DNA of 64,000 nt from CAZLFA01 sp964558665 (GTDB lineage: Bacteria > Desulfobacterota > Syntrophia > Syntrophales > PHBD01), in the NCBI GenBank assembly GCA_964558665.1, contig CAZLFA010000003.1, forward strand, positions 62,001 through 126,000, read 5' to 3'. This document shows, piece after piece, positions 49,614-58,441 of this stretch (the first letter of the stretch is position 1; each line of letters starts with the position of its first letter). The notes under the pieces were generated by a model, which did not search any database, was not told the DNA's origin, and saw only the letters and a list, made by a program, of their open reading frames with translations. The translations under genes were made by a program, and so were the position numbers.

Positions 49614-50348
49614 ATGTCAGCAGAACACTCTTTTGCATCCCCGGGGCCTGCAGGATTGGCGGCTCTGGCAGTAGCATGTTTCGGTTTTGGCGCAGTATTT
49701 CTTGGTTTGGTGGATCTTTCCGGTCTTCCGATTCTGGCCGCCTGGCTTATTGGCGGCTGCCTTGTTCAGTACACCACCGCTGTCATGGAATTAAAGGATC
49801 ACAACATCCTCGGCGGCAACGTATTTCTTTTCTTCTCAGCTTTCTTCATGCTGGGTGCCGCAATCAGCGTTTTTGCAAAATGGTATCAGGTTTCCTTTGT
49901 ATTTTCACCGAAGGCCGCCAAGGCCGCATTGGATGCCGCCGCAGCGGCAGCAGGAGTAAAACCGGACATGCTTGCGCCTGACCAGATCAAGGCGGCAATG
50001 GCCGGTGTCGGTCCCGCTGTGGGTGCGATGCTCCAGAAGGCAGTCTATGTCGAGGGTTGGTGCTGGATGGCGGGAGCCGGCTTCCTGACACTCGTAACTC
50101 CGGGATATGCCAAAGGCAACCTCTTTATCTTCATCCTGGTTCTCTGTGTTGACGTTGTCCTCTGGCTGATCGTCGGCTGTGATACGGGGTGGTTTGCCCC
50201 GTTCGGCGGAGTAAAGGGCACCAAGGCCATAATCGGCTACCTGTTGATCGTTGCCGGGTGGATCGGCATCTATCTGGCCGGCGCTATAGTGTGCAACACC
50301 ATCTATGGGAAACCGGTATTTTTTGTGCCGAAACCACTGGTGAAGTAA
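49614..50348 (+). CDS. satP: Acetate uptake transporter, SatP/YaaH (GPR1/FUN34) family
   Basis: 244 residues, six membrane helices. The N-terminal signature SPGPAGLAALAVACFGFG replaces the usual NPAPLGL. The third helix carries NVFLFFSAFFMLGAAIS. E. coli SatP is 188 residues; here about 50-60 extra residues between helices 3 and 4 (about 92-150) are Ala-rich (AAKAALDAAAAAAGV...). GGAGGATTATTTT precedes the ATG. It takes up acetate or succinate with protons. In an anaerobe that uses 2-oxoacid oxidoreductases it may move acetate in either direction. A terminator follows. Confidence 0.9.
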   Translation: MSAEHSFASPGPAGLAALAVACFGFGAVFLGLVDLSGLPILAAWLIGGCLVQYTTAVMELKDHNILGGNVFLFFSAFFMLGAAISVFAKWYQVSFVFSPKAAKAALDAAAAAAGVKPDMLAPDQIKAAMAGVGPAVGAMLQKAVYVEGWCWMAGAGFLTLVTPGYAKGNLFIFILVLCVDVVLWLIVGCDTGWFAPFGGVKGTKAIIGYLLIVAGWIGIYLAGAIVCNTIYGKPVFFVPKPLVK

Positions 50349-50380
50349 AATTTTGCCGACATTAAAGTGATCTATATCTG

Positions 50381-50426
50381 AAGGGCAGGCTCAATAAGAG
50401 GGCCTGCCCTTTTCTCTTATTTTTTG
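50381..50426 (+). terminator. Intrinsic terminator of the acetate transporter gene
   Basis: AAGGGCAGGC / GCCTGCCCTT (50381-50390 with 50402-50411) with an 11-nt loop, followed by TTCTCTTATTTTTTG. Confidence 0.92.
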
Positions 50427-50555
50427 TTTGGGAACCGGGCCGGGTTTTCAAGAATACTATCTGTGAAAAATATTCGAAAAAATTTCTTTGACTGTGATTC
50501 TTCATCCATTTATACTTTATTGTAATCCAGGTGAGACATACCGGCAGGTGTCAAG

Positions 50556-51545
50556 ATGAACGATATCGAAGTTGATTTTTTCCGTGATGCAGATGCTCCG
50601 GGCGTGACAGGTTTGATTCGCAAGGTATACGGCGAAGGCTATCCCGTCAAGACCTATTACTCCCCGGATCAATTGATCGCAGAGAACGCTTCAGGCCGCA
50701 TTATATCCTCCGTTGCCCGCACACGGGACGGAGAGGTTGTCGGTCATGATGCGCTTATTCTTCTGGATCCGGGTGCACACATTTACGAGAATGCCGCGGG
50801 AGCGGTACTGCCGGACTTTCGGGGCGGCGGCATTTTTTTCAACCTGATGAAGCATTCCATCTACGACGCAACGAAACGCTTCGGCATCGAAGAAGTTCTC
50901 GGTGAACCGGTCTGTAATCACACTCATTTACAGAAGATGTGCATGCAGTTGGGCTATAAGGAAACCGGTCTGGAAGTAGATTTGATGCCGGCCGCGGCTT
51001 ACTCCAAGGAAAAGAGCGCAAACGGCCGCGTTTCCGTATTGCTGGGTTATTTCCTCCACAAGCCGGTAAGCCGGAGCGTTTATTTGCCTCCTTTTTATAG
51101 GGATGAGATGAGGTTTTTATATTCCGATCTGGGAATCGCACGCACTTTTATCGAAGATCAGCACCATTTACCGGCAACGGGAAAAAGCCGGGGTAAAATG
51201 AATTTATTCGACTTTGCACAAGTTGCCAGGATAACAATCGATTTTATCGGTGCGGATTTTGATGTGTATATATCGCAGCTTGAAAACGAGGCCGTCAAAA
51301 AGGGTTCCGAAGTTTTCCAGGTATGGCTGCCCCTTGCATCGCCGTTTGTTGCCGAGGCCACCGGCATTCTGCGCAGGCGCGGACACTTTATCGGCGGCCT
51401 GATGCCTTGTTACTCCGGCGGAGACGGCCTGATGATGCAGAAGGTTACAGGTGAAACCGACTGGGACAGTATAGCTCTTTATTCGGATCGGGCAAAGCGG
51501 ATCGCCGAAATCATACACAACGATCAAAAAGCAGCTTCGCGATAA
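50556..51545 (+). CDS. GNAT-family N-acetyltransferase
   Basis: 329 residues. The N-terminal GNAT domain has an acetyl-CoA loop VLPDFRGGGIFFNLMKHSI (about residues 88-106) and a following HTHLQKMCMQLGYKE helix, which matches the RGxGxG-type motif region. The C-terminal half (about 160-325) is a second alpha/beta domain with AxATGILRRRGHFIGGLMP, perhaps a degenerate GNAT copy. The substrate is unknown. It is probably monocistronic: a terminator precedes and a repeat follows. Confidence 0.85.
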   Translation: MNDIEVDFFRDADAPGVTGLIRKVYGEGYPVKTYYSPDQLIAENASGRIISSVARTRDGEVVGHDALILLDPGAHIYENAAGAVLPDFRGGGIFFNLMKHSIYDATKRFGIEEVLGEPVCNHTHLQKMCMQLGYKETGLEVDLMPAAAYSKEKSANGRVSVLLGYFLHKPVSRSVYLPPFYRDEMRFLYSDLGIARTFIEDQHHLPATGKSRGKMNLFDFAQVARITIDFIGADFDVYISQLENEAVKKGSEVFQVWLPLASPFVAEATGILRRRGHFIGGLMPCYSGGDGLMMQKVTGETDWDSIALYSDRAKRIAEIIHNDQKAASR

Positions 51546-51629
51546 CTCAAAAGCCCCTTCATCATGGTAAGAGACTGTGTCACAATGACAGAAAGGGCAT
51601 TGCGACGCAGTCGAACATTTAATAAGTAT

Positions 51630-51725
51630 CGTAGGGGCGGGTTTTCAAACCCGCCCTTCTTCGATGACGAAGTCAACACAGCCAGCGATCTGATTCAGAA
51701 CCGGAAAAGAATCCTTTCCGGATGG
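51630..51725 (-). repeat. Composite palindromic repeat joining families A and C
   Basis: In the minus orientation: an end CCATCCGGAAAGG like the family C element, then CTTTTCCGGTTCTGAATCAG, GACTTCGTC and the hairpin GGGCGGGTTT...AAACCCGCCC of family A (compare 11223-11300). It lies between the convergent GNAT and PLD genes and links the two repeat families. Confidence 0.65.
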
Positions 51726-51732
51726 CCACCGG

Positions 51733-52287
51733 CTAATCTAGCTGTCTTCCCTTATAAACCTCTGAATGCCGGCGGTGAAGCTGCCAGTTGTTCAGATACC
51801 TGCCTGCCAGCTCCCGGTTTTTGATGATGATAACGTTTTCTGCATTGCTTTCCTCCGCGGCCTTCGTAAAGTTGAAGCTCCCCGTGATTACCGTCTCCTG
51901 ATCGATTATCATTATCTTGTTGTGGGCGATGGCATGCGAGGCATCGATGTATGTGGGAACACCGGTGTTAACGGTAAAGTCTGCAGCGCTGTATTTTGCG
52001 GACCGATTGGACTTATCGAGAATGATCTCCACGCGCACCCCTCTTTTGTGGGCATTTGCAATAGCCCTCGCGATGGGTTTCGATGTGAATGAATACGCCT
52101 GGATGTTGATGCCCGATTTTGCCTTGTCGATCTCTTCCACTATCGCATCTGTGCATCCTCCGCCCGGACTGAATAATACGCGGATATCGGCCGCATTAAT
52201 CTGTAGTCCCTTCTCCTGTGAACATGCTGTAATCATTATAAGCATCAACAGCAGCGATGCCGCGGCAATAAAAATTCTTGACGACAT
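51733..52287 (-). CDS. Phospholipase D-like lipoprotein (Nuc/PLD superfamily)
   Basis: 184 residues. Lipobox ITAC gives acyl Cys at about residue 22. A single HKD motif, HNKIMIID (about residues 120-127) followed by GSFNFTKAAEESNAEN, marks a PLD-superfamily phosphodiesterase; small Nuc-type enzymes act as dimers. Activity on nucleic acid or phospholipid cannot be told apart here. Export to the envelope favours scavenging or nuclease roles. GGAGATTTTTATG-type spacing supports the start at 52287. Confidence 0.88.
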   Translation of the reverse strand: MSSRIFIAAASLLLMLIMITACSQEKGLQINAADIRVLFSPGGGCTDAIVEEIDKAKSGINIQAYSFTSKPIARAIANAHKRGVRVEIILDKSNRSAKYSAADFTVNTGVPTYIDASHAIAHNKIMIIDQETVITGSFNFTKAAEESNAENVIIIKNRELAGRYLNNWQLHRRHSEVYKGRQLD

Positions 52288-52377
52288 AAAAATCTCCTCT
52301 ACTTTATGCGTATATTTTTACATAATTAACGGTCGTTTCGTCAAGAGCAACATGCAGCACATCCATTTCAGCGGATT

Positions 52378-52398
52378 GCATCTTAAACTATAAGATGC
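52378..52398. promoter_or_regulatory. Inverted repeat between the PLD and era genes
   Basis: GCATCTTA-AACTA-TAAGATGC, an 8-bp perfect inverted repeat in the divergent intergenic region 52288-52521. No poly-T follows on either strand; a regulator-binding site or RNA hairpin is possible. Confidence 0.35.
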
Positions 52399-52521
52399 TA
52401 TAAGTTATGGATATTGCAGGTTCTCAATCAAAGATGATATTGTGGTGGACAGAGAAGACAGACAGGGGGCGTTCATCCTCGCATAACGCTCCAGGTACTT
52501 AATATTAAAGGGTGATCACTT

Positions 52522-53415
52522 ATGTTCAAGTCAGGATTCATCGGCATCATCGGCAGACCCAACGTCGGCAAATCTACTCTTCTGAACGTCCTTGTCGGCG
52601 AAAAGATCGCCATTGCCACCCACAAACCCCAGACAACGCGCAACCGCATCTCCGGCATCCTGAATACGGACAGGGGCCAGTTTGTCTTTGTGGATACCCC
52701 CGGCATTCACAATGCGGCAACGCCTCTTAACCGGCAGATGGTGGCGACTGCAACCGACACCTTCAGAAACGCCGATATTCTCTGCCTGGTCATTGAGGCG
52801 GGCAGCGGCCTCCACCGGGACGATCTCTTTATTATCGAATCATTAAAGACATTTAACCTTCCTGCAATACTTGCAATCAACAAGACCGATCTGGTTGTAA
52901 AAAGCTCTCTTCTGCCGCTGATTGATGAAATACGGAAGAAACACAGCTTCAGCGCCATTGTTCCCTTGTCGGCGCTTAAGTCTGAAGGGGTCGGTGTTCT
53001 CGTTGATGAAATTTGGAATTTGCTGCCTGAAGGTCAGGCTTTCTTTCCCGATGACATCATGACTGACAGATCGGAGCGCTTTATCGCCGCGGAAATCATC
53101 CGCGAGAAGATCATACTTCTTACTCATCAGGAGATTCCCTATGCTACAGCCGTCATGCTTGAATCGTTCAAGGAGGATGAAGAAAAGAAGATAATCCGCA
53201 TCCAGGCAACGATTCATGTGGAAAAGGAATCTCAGAAGGGTATTCTGATCGGGAAAAAAGGCTCAATGCTGAAAAGGATCGGTATCAGAGCAAGGGAGGA
53301 GATGGAGGCTTTTTTCGGAATGAAGATTTATCTGGAGTTATTTGTCAGAGTCCAGAAAGACTGGACGCATGATGCAAGGATGCTGAACGAATTCGGGTAT
53401 TCAGGCAAATCCTGA
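52522..53415 (+). CDS. era: GTPase Era
   Basis: 297 residues, essential 16S rRNA maturation and ribosome-assembly GTPase. G1 GRPNVGKST is at 11-19, the switch II region DTPGIHNA, G4 NKTD and a C-terminal KH domain (about 205-285) with IRIQATIHVEKESQKGILIGKKG near the GXXG loop. Full length is normal. GGGTGATCACTT precedes the ATG. A TPM-domain gene follows 19 bp later in the same orientation. Confidence 0.96.
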   Translation: MFKSGFIGIIGRPNVGKSTLLNVLVGEKIAIATHKPQTTRNRISGILNTDRGQFVFVDTPGIHNAATPLNRQMVATATDTFRNADILCLVIEAGSGLHRDDLFIIESLKTFNLPAILAINKTDLVVKSSLLPLIDEIRKKHSFSAIVPLSALKSEGVGVLVDEIWNLLPEGQAFFPDDIMTDRSERFIAAEIIREKIILLTHQEIPYATAVMLESFKEDEEKKIIRIQATIHVEKESQKGILIGKKGSMLKRIGIRAREEMEAFFGMKIYLELFVRVQKDWTHDARMLNEFGYSGKS

Positions 53416-53433
53416 TAACCGGGGAGGTGCAAC

Positions 53434-54225
53434 ATGAAAAGGTTCTTTTTCTTATTTATTGCAGTGGTCGCTTCACTGACAGTTCTTTTGGCAAACGCGG
53501 CCGCGGAAGAGAAATTTCCGGCCCGGAAGGGAATGATTAACGACTTTGCAAATGTCATACCGGCAGACGCGAAGCAACAGATGGACACTATCGTCAAAGG
53601 AGTATTGAAGCAGACGGGGACATCCGTCATTGTTGCCACCGTTCCGACAATCGGCGATAATTACATTCAGGGCTACGTCAACGATCTCTATCGCACCTGG
53701 GGCATCGGCAAGAAAGGAGAGAACAAGGGCGTTCTCATCTTCGTCGCCGTAAAAGAGAAAAAAGTAAGGATAGAAACGGGCTATGGCGTTGAGGGTATCC
53801 TCCCCGACGGCAAGGTCGGAGAGATAATCCGCAACGACATCGTCCCCCACCTCAAGAGAAACGACTACGGAACCGGACTCTTCAATGCAGTCAAATCGGT
53901 GTCGCAGGTTATAATCGAGGATGCGAAAGCCAATCCGTCACAACCCAAAAAGGCTTCCGCTGCCCCCAAGAAAGCGGGTTTGGGCACAACAGCCATTATC
54001 ATTATAATAATTGTTGTATTGGGCATCATAGGATTGATCATCTGGGCCGTAAAGAAATTCGGCAGCCGTTCCTCCGGATATTCGAGCACCGACTCATACA
54101 GCAGCCCGACGTTTTACGGTGCCGGTTCAAGCTCCTTCAGCGGTTCCAGCAGCGACTCGGGCGGCGACAGCGGAGCATGTGAAGGCGGTGACAGCGGCGG
54201 CGGCGGTTCAGACAGCGACTATTGA
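53434..54225 (+). CDS. TPM-domain protein with C-terminal membrane helix and Gly/Ser-rich tail (YgcG family)
   Basis: 263 residues. A signal peptide (cut about residue 24) is followed by a TPM domain (about 30-160: INDFANVIPADAKQQ, GVLIFVAVKEKKVRIETGYG, VEGILPDGKVGEII). A membrane helix (about 190-212) and a low-complexity tail rich in Ser, Gly and Asp (about 215-263) complete it. TPM-domain proteins act in envelope stress and photosystem repair; in bacteria the role is little known. GGAGG lies upstream of the ATG. Co-directional with era; the next gene begins inside its stop region. Confidence 0.88.
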   Translation: MKRFFFLFIAVVASLTVLLANAAAEEKFPARKGMINDFANVIPADAKQQMDTIVKGVLKQTGTSVIVATVPTIGDNYIQGYVNDLYRTWGIGKKGENKGVLIFVAVKEKKVRIETGYGVEGILPDGKVGEIIRNDIVPHLKRNDYGTGLFNAVKSVSQVIIEDAKANPSQPKKASAAPKKAGLGTTAIIIIIIVVLGIIGLIIWAVKKFGSRSSGYSSTDSYSSPTFYGAGSSSFSGSSSDSGGDSGACEGGDSGGGGSDSDY

Positions 54226-54251
54226 TTTTTTCATGTGAAAGGAGAACCGTG

Positions 54252-54911
54252 ATGAGCAGATTAATGAAAATAATATTTTTCGTTCTTTTTTTAATTTCTG
54301 TTTCCTCAATAACATTTCATGAGGCGGTTTCCATCGCGGGAGAAAAGGCGATTGATTCTTCAGCCATCTGGAAGCCGGACGAAACCTCCATAGATGACAT
54401 GCGCAAATCGTGCAAGCAGGGGGGTGACTGCTTCGTATCAAAGATGGTTTCCGCCGGAGCTCCCGCTGCCGTTGTCGATTTTACGAAGTATCTTCTCAAG
54501 AGCGACTATCCGTTCTGCTACATGAGTTCCTTCCGGGAGATGGGAAAGGTTGACATGGCGCTCGTGGATTGCCCGTTTATGGCCAACACCATGGGTTTCA
54601 CCCTGCTTGTGAACGGCAATCCTCAGGTCGTCCTGCCGGGCGATGCGAAGTTTCTGAAAAAAATCAATATCCGCAATGACCCTCTCTATAAGCCGATCAG
54701 GAAAAAATACCCCAGGGCCGGATTATGGATGGAGGGAGATTTTGTGAAGCTCACCAAGACCCTGGAAGGGGGCCAGCGCTTTATCTGGGAGCACAAACTT
54801 CTCAACGGCTGCCGCGCCTGTGACGTCGCCGGCTCTGCTACCGTATCTTATGACTTCGATCAGACGGGAAAGTTTATCGGCGTGAAGCTGATCAGGTTGA
54901 ACAATAAATAA
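54252..54911 (+). CDS. Secreted hypothetical protein with conserved-looking cysteines
   Basis: 219 residues from the ATG at 54252 (AAAGGAGAACCGTG upstream). A signal peptide to about residue 29 is followed by a soluble domain with Cys in KSCKQGGDC, a YPFCYM segment, VDCPFM and NGCRACDV, seven or so cysteines that could form disulfides. No family recognised. It probably follows the TPM gene on the same transcript. Confidence 0.7.
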   Translation: MSRLMKIIFFVLFLISVSSITFHEAVSIAGEKAIDSSAIWKPDETSIDDMRKSCKQGGDCFVSKMVSAGAPAAVVDFTKYLLKSDYPFCYMSSFREMGKVDMALVDCPFMANTMGFTLLVNGNPQVVLPGDAKFLKKINIRNDPLYKPIRKKYPRAGLWMEGDFVKLTKTLEGGQRFIWEHKLLNGCRACDVAGSATVSYDFDQTGKFIGVKLIRLNNK

Positions 54912-55475
54912 CCCCTGTTTCGAGTCAACACAATCGTCATTGTCGGACTCGATCCGACAATCAATAGAATAAACCGGCTTTCCGTTATCCGACAAAAGGA
55001 TGGGGCAAACACAGGTTAGGGCATCAACAGGGGATCTTTTATTTCAGCTCAACACCTGCTGCCATTGGGAGCGCCGTCACCGACGAGCATTGTTTATTGA
55101 AGTCATTGTTAGAGGCTGGTGTGGTTGTGCAGCAGATTTCAACCCGAACTGCTCAGGTGATAAGGAAGAAAATGCATATGGTGCCTGTTGCTATCTACAA
55201 GTCCACACCCTGATGAGGCTCTGAAATTCAATGATAACCATTCGTAACCTTCGGTCACCACATGTACTTGATGTCTGCTGTTCCTCCATGCTTCGTAGTG
55301 TCATTGATCGATCTGGCTCATAAGTCAGAGCAAGACCAGAGTTCTTGTCGATCTCCCGAGAAAGGCCGAAGCCTACAGTATTCGCATAGCACGATAGTAT
55401 TGTAGCTCTCACCGGACTATAATGCACTTCTTGTTGTTCTACTTTGCCTGAAGACTCCTCGACCTGTCCGTTTCT
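54912..55475. other. 564-bp region without a recognised gene
   Basis: Contains a family B repeat unit (54936-54963, TGTCGGACTCGATCCGACAA) near the left end. The rest shows short open frames only, on both strands, with no signal, motif or ribosome-binding site. It lies between the convergent secreted-protein gene and the metal-uptake operon. Confidence 0.45.
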
Positions 55476-56543
55476 TCATCGTGATTGAATGAGACTTGTT
55501 GCGTCTTTATCAGACAAGTCCACTGAAAGGAAAAGCTTGAAAAACCGCTGACTATCCTTCACGACACTGCCACGATAATAATCCGGATAGAGGACATTGG
55601 CCAACCATTTAACCCCTAGGAGTCGCATGAACGATGGTGGCCGGTCGAACCAGTTAAAGGGCTGATTGGGGATAAGATAGACTCTTTTGTTTTTTACGGC
55701 CCTGATGCGCTGCCAACGTGAGTCGTTAAAAATGGACTGGAAAAAGGCCTTTTCGAAGACGAGAATCACATCGGGGTTATAGAGCATTACCTGTTCAAAG
55801 GAAACCTTTTCCATGCCGTATGCATCCCGAATTACGCAATGATGAACATTGTTCCCTCCGGCGAGATTTATCAGTTCGCTGCGTTTTGAGACGTCACATT
55901 CAGTGTTCAGACCGTCTACTCCCTCGGCATAGTAAACGGAAACCTTTTTGTGTTCAGGGATGCGTGCACGGAAGCTCTTCATCTCGGCAATGGTCTTTTC
56001 AGCATAAGCTGCCAGCTTTTTGGCACGCGCCTCCCGGCCGAGAAGACTGCCAAGGTAGAGGATAGACCTGGGGTAATCGGAAACCGTAACCAGCTCGACG
56101 CTCACAACGGGCCCGGGCACAGACTTCAACAAGGCCTGATTGACCCTGGCATTGAAGACGGAACCGAAGTTCTGCACCACTACGATGTCGGGCTTTGTCT
56201 TAAGTATCATCTCGATATTGGGAGTATTAGACTGACCAAACCATCCGCCGAGAATCGGCAGGGTTTTCATTTCCTTGCGCAGGTATTTCTTTTCATGTTC
56301 GCGCACGGCATTATTAAGGCCGGCAAGCATGGAGGGGTCAATGGCATAGAGAAGATATGTCATTGGTGGTGATGTGCTATAGACTTTTTGTGGCCGGCTG
56401 GAGACGACGAATTTTCTCCCGAAAGCATCCGTGACTTCCCTGCCCTCTGATTGCAATGCCGGAAAAAGTATCGCAAGAATAAGTATGCTCAAAGTACAGA
56501 ATAACCTGGATCGCACACCCTGCACTTTATATTTTTCAATCAC
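55476..56543 (-). CDS. Periplasmic substrate-binding protein of an iron-complex-type ABC transporter (second SBP)
   Basis: 355 residues with an N-terminal signal peptide (about 14-35). FecB/BtuF-like helical-backbone fold: VTDAFGRKFVVSSRPQKVYS, then PDIVVVQNFG, YYAEGVDGLNTECD, and NPDVILVFEKAFFQ. It is the last gene of the operon and overlaps the DUF364 gene by 4 bp. A second SBP gene lies at 57317, so two binding proteins may serve one permease with different ligands. Confidence 0.88.
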   Translation of the reverse strand: MIEKYKVQGVRSRLFCTLSILILAILFPALQSEGREVTDAFGRKFVVSSRPQKVYSTSPPMTYLLYAIDPSMLAGLNNAVREHEKKYLRKEMKTLPILGGWFGQSNTPNIEMILKTKPDIVVVQNFGSVFNARVNQALLKSVPGPVVSVELVTVSDYPRSILYLGSLLGREARAKKLAAYAEKTIAEMKSFRARIPEHKKVSVYYAEGVDGLNTECDVSKRSELINLAGGNNVHHCVIRDAYGMEKVSFEQVMLYNPDVILVFEKAFFQSIFNDSRWQRIRAVKNKRVYLIPNQPFNWFDRPPSFMRLLGVKWLANVLYPDYYRGSVVKDSQRFFKLFLSVDLSDKDATSLIQSR

Positions 56544-57298
56544 GTCAGCCTCCGGGAAATATTATTGTAGTCCTTGATTATACTGACGAAACTGACACCG
56601 CCGTTCTTCTTGAGCTGCAGGAAAGATGCACCCTCACTCACCGATCTCAGCACGGTATTATTGTCTGTCACTATACTTCCAGCGAGAATGTCGATGCCGT
56701 AATCGAAAAGCACATCGGAAAGGGGAGTGGTGGGACCAAGAAGCATCTTGACACTCCCTTCTCTGCAGAGTTCAAGAATTCCCGGGAGCGTATTGTTGAT
56801 GAGCGTCGTGCTGGTAATTACTACTATGTCGGATTGCGGGAGAAATGTCCTGCCTTTTGCTTCCGGGTAATCCCCGGGCCCGGGATTCTTTTCCAGGATC
56901 CACAGATTGCGGGCTTCCCTTTTCAGATCATGCAGATGAGGGAAATGGCCGATGACGGAGATATTCTTTTCCTTTCCCAGCTTCCTGATTATTTGCAGTC
57001 CTTCCATGCCGCCATTCTGATGCGAGTCAACTTCAATAAGTGAATTGATGGATGCGATTCCCAGGGATATCTTTGCCATGTCACCATGAAGACAATAGTG
57101 AGCGAGTTCCAGGGCTGTCATTTCCGTCAAACAGCCCTCCTTGCCCCCTGATTCCCCGTGGCTGCATCCTGCCTGCGATAAGGTCGAAGCCAATCCGCAT
57201 CGCTTGCTCACAACGGCTGTCCAACTTATTCCTCTAAGTACTTCCTGCGTGGGCGCATCTTCCTTGATATTTTTCATTATGTTCCGAAGAATTTCCAT
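56540..57298 (-). CDS. DUF4213/DUF364 (putative heavy-metal-chelation) protein
   Basis: 252 residues, cytosolic. The N-terminal DUF4213 part is about residues 10-85 (CGLASTLSQAGCSHGESGG with two cysteines). The Rossmann-like DUF364 part is about 100-248 (VIGHFPHLHDL, VVITSTTLINNTLPGILELC, MLLGPTTPLSDVLFDYGIDI). Family members sit in metal- and cofactor-uptake operons. A role in binding or delivering the imported metal is inferred. Cys/His in the first 60 residues are candidate ligands. Confidence 0.88.
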   Translation of the reverse strand: MEILRNIMKNIKEDAPTQEVLRGISWTAVVSKRCGLASTLSQAGCSHGESGGKEGCLTEMTALELAHYCLHGDMAKISLGIASINSLIEVDSHQNGGMEGLQIIRKLGKEKNISVIGHFPHLHDLKREARNLWILEKNPGPGDYPEAKGRTFLPQSDIVVITSTTLINNTLPGILELCREGSVKMLLGPTTPLSDVLFDYGIDILAGSIVTDNNTVLRSVSEGASFLQLKKNGGVSFVSIIKDYNNISRRLT

Positions 57299-57316
57299 GT
57301 CATCTCCTTTTTTGAG

Positions 57317-58369
57317 TCATACGGGAGGCATGCATTTTAGTATTCGTTCGGCATCTTTGTCGGTTATTTCTCTGCCGTATATCTCTGAATAAAATGTTTT
57401 CATCTCTTTTATCATGTCCCAGTCACTAAACAGGTCAGGGTGGAATATCTTTGCCAGGTATATCATTAGAAGCACCCCCTCATTGCTTGCATGATCCCAG
57501 GTGAAAACGCCTCTGGGAATGCGGTAAACCCTACCTGCCTTAACCGCTTTTAAGGATGCCCACCCGGGGTTATTGCTTACAATATCAGAATTAAGGTATC
57601 CGCTTAAAAGAATGATGTCAGGATCCCACGATAATATCTGCTTCATCGTCGATTTTGCATGATTGTCATTCAACCCCTGTGGCAAATAATTACCTCCTGA
57701 AATTTCCGTATTCCAGTGCATTACGCTGCCGTTCCCCTGGCTGTTAAGCATGTTGCCGCGCAACCCGCCGTAGTAAACAGCAGGCTTTTTCTTCTTGTCA
57801 ATTTTAGATGTTCTTGAGAGAATTTGCTTAATTTTTCGATCGAAATATTTATTATATTTATCGGCTCTATCCCTTGCATCCGTTCCCAAAAGATCGCCAA
57901 ACAGGCTTACCTGCCTTTTGAAGTTACTCGTAAAGTCATCAAGCGTCATGGGCCTTTTCTCTGCGGAGAAGGCACATACCGTTTTCAGACCTGCTGTGCT
58001 GTACTCTTCTCCTTTCGTCATCCCGGGCGTATAGAGCACAAAATCGACTTTCATATCCAGCAAGCGTTTTGGAGTAATGCCCTTGTTGGTTCGCGCGTTT
58101 TTAATTTCCGGGAAAAGCCTGTAGGCCCATGGAGATTGTTCTGCCATAATGCTTATGGAACTCCCTTTGCCTAACGTCATGATCTTTTCGGGAGAAACAC
58201 AATGCAGGCAGGCAATTCGTGTCGGATTGACGGGCACTTCCACCCTGTTGTCACACATATCGTTAACGATTTTATAATCGCCGGCGTAAAGCCACATACT
58301 GTGAGGTCCTGTCAGATATAATGCCGATGACAACACGACCACTATAAACACAAAATATTTCCTGCTCAT
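57317..58369 (-). CDS. Periplasmic substrate-binding protein of an iron-complex-type ABC transporter (first SBP)
   Basis: 350 residues with signal peptide. FecB-like: VEVPVNPTRIACLHC, MKVDFVLYTPGMTKGEEYS, DPDIILLSGYLNSDIV, then a conserved end AxKIFHPDLFSDWDMIKEMK. The Cys/His in IACLHCVS and the WNTEISGGNYLPQGLND segment may shape the ligand site. The ligand could be a siderophore, cobamide or metal-chelate complex; sequence does not decide. It precedes the DUF364 gene by 18 bp. Confidence 0.88.
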   Translation of the reverse strand: MSRKYFVFIVVVLSSALYLTGPHSMWLYAGDYKIVNDMCDNRVEVPVNPTRIACLHCVSPEKIMTLGKGSSISIMAEQSPWAYRLFPEIKNARTNKGITPKRLLDMKVDFVLYTPGMTKGEEYSTAGLKTVCAFSAEKRPMTLDDFTSNFKRQVSLFGDLLGTDARDRADKYNKYFDRKIKQILSRTSKIDKKKKPAVYYGGLRGNMLNSQGNGSVMHWNTEISGGNYLPQGLNDNHAKSTMKQILSWDPDIILLSGYLNSDIVSNNPGWASLKAVKAGRVYRIPRGVFTWDHASNEGVLLMIYLAKIFHPDLFSDWDMIKEMKTFYSEIYGREITDKDAERILKCMPPV

Positions 58370-58441
58370 CTTTCACCTCCATTATTATGTTCTCTGGTAG
58401 AATCTTTTAAAAATCGAATTTTTCTTTTATCTGCATGATTT

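Noticed and set aside
55000..55427. Short frames on both strands before the metal-uptake operon
   Set aside because: No motifs or start signals; frames on opposite strands overlap, as expected by chance.
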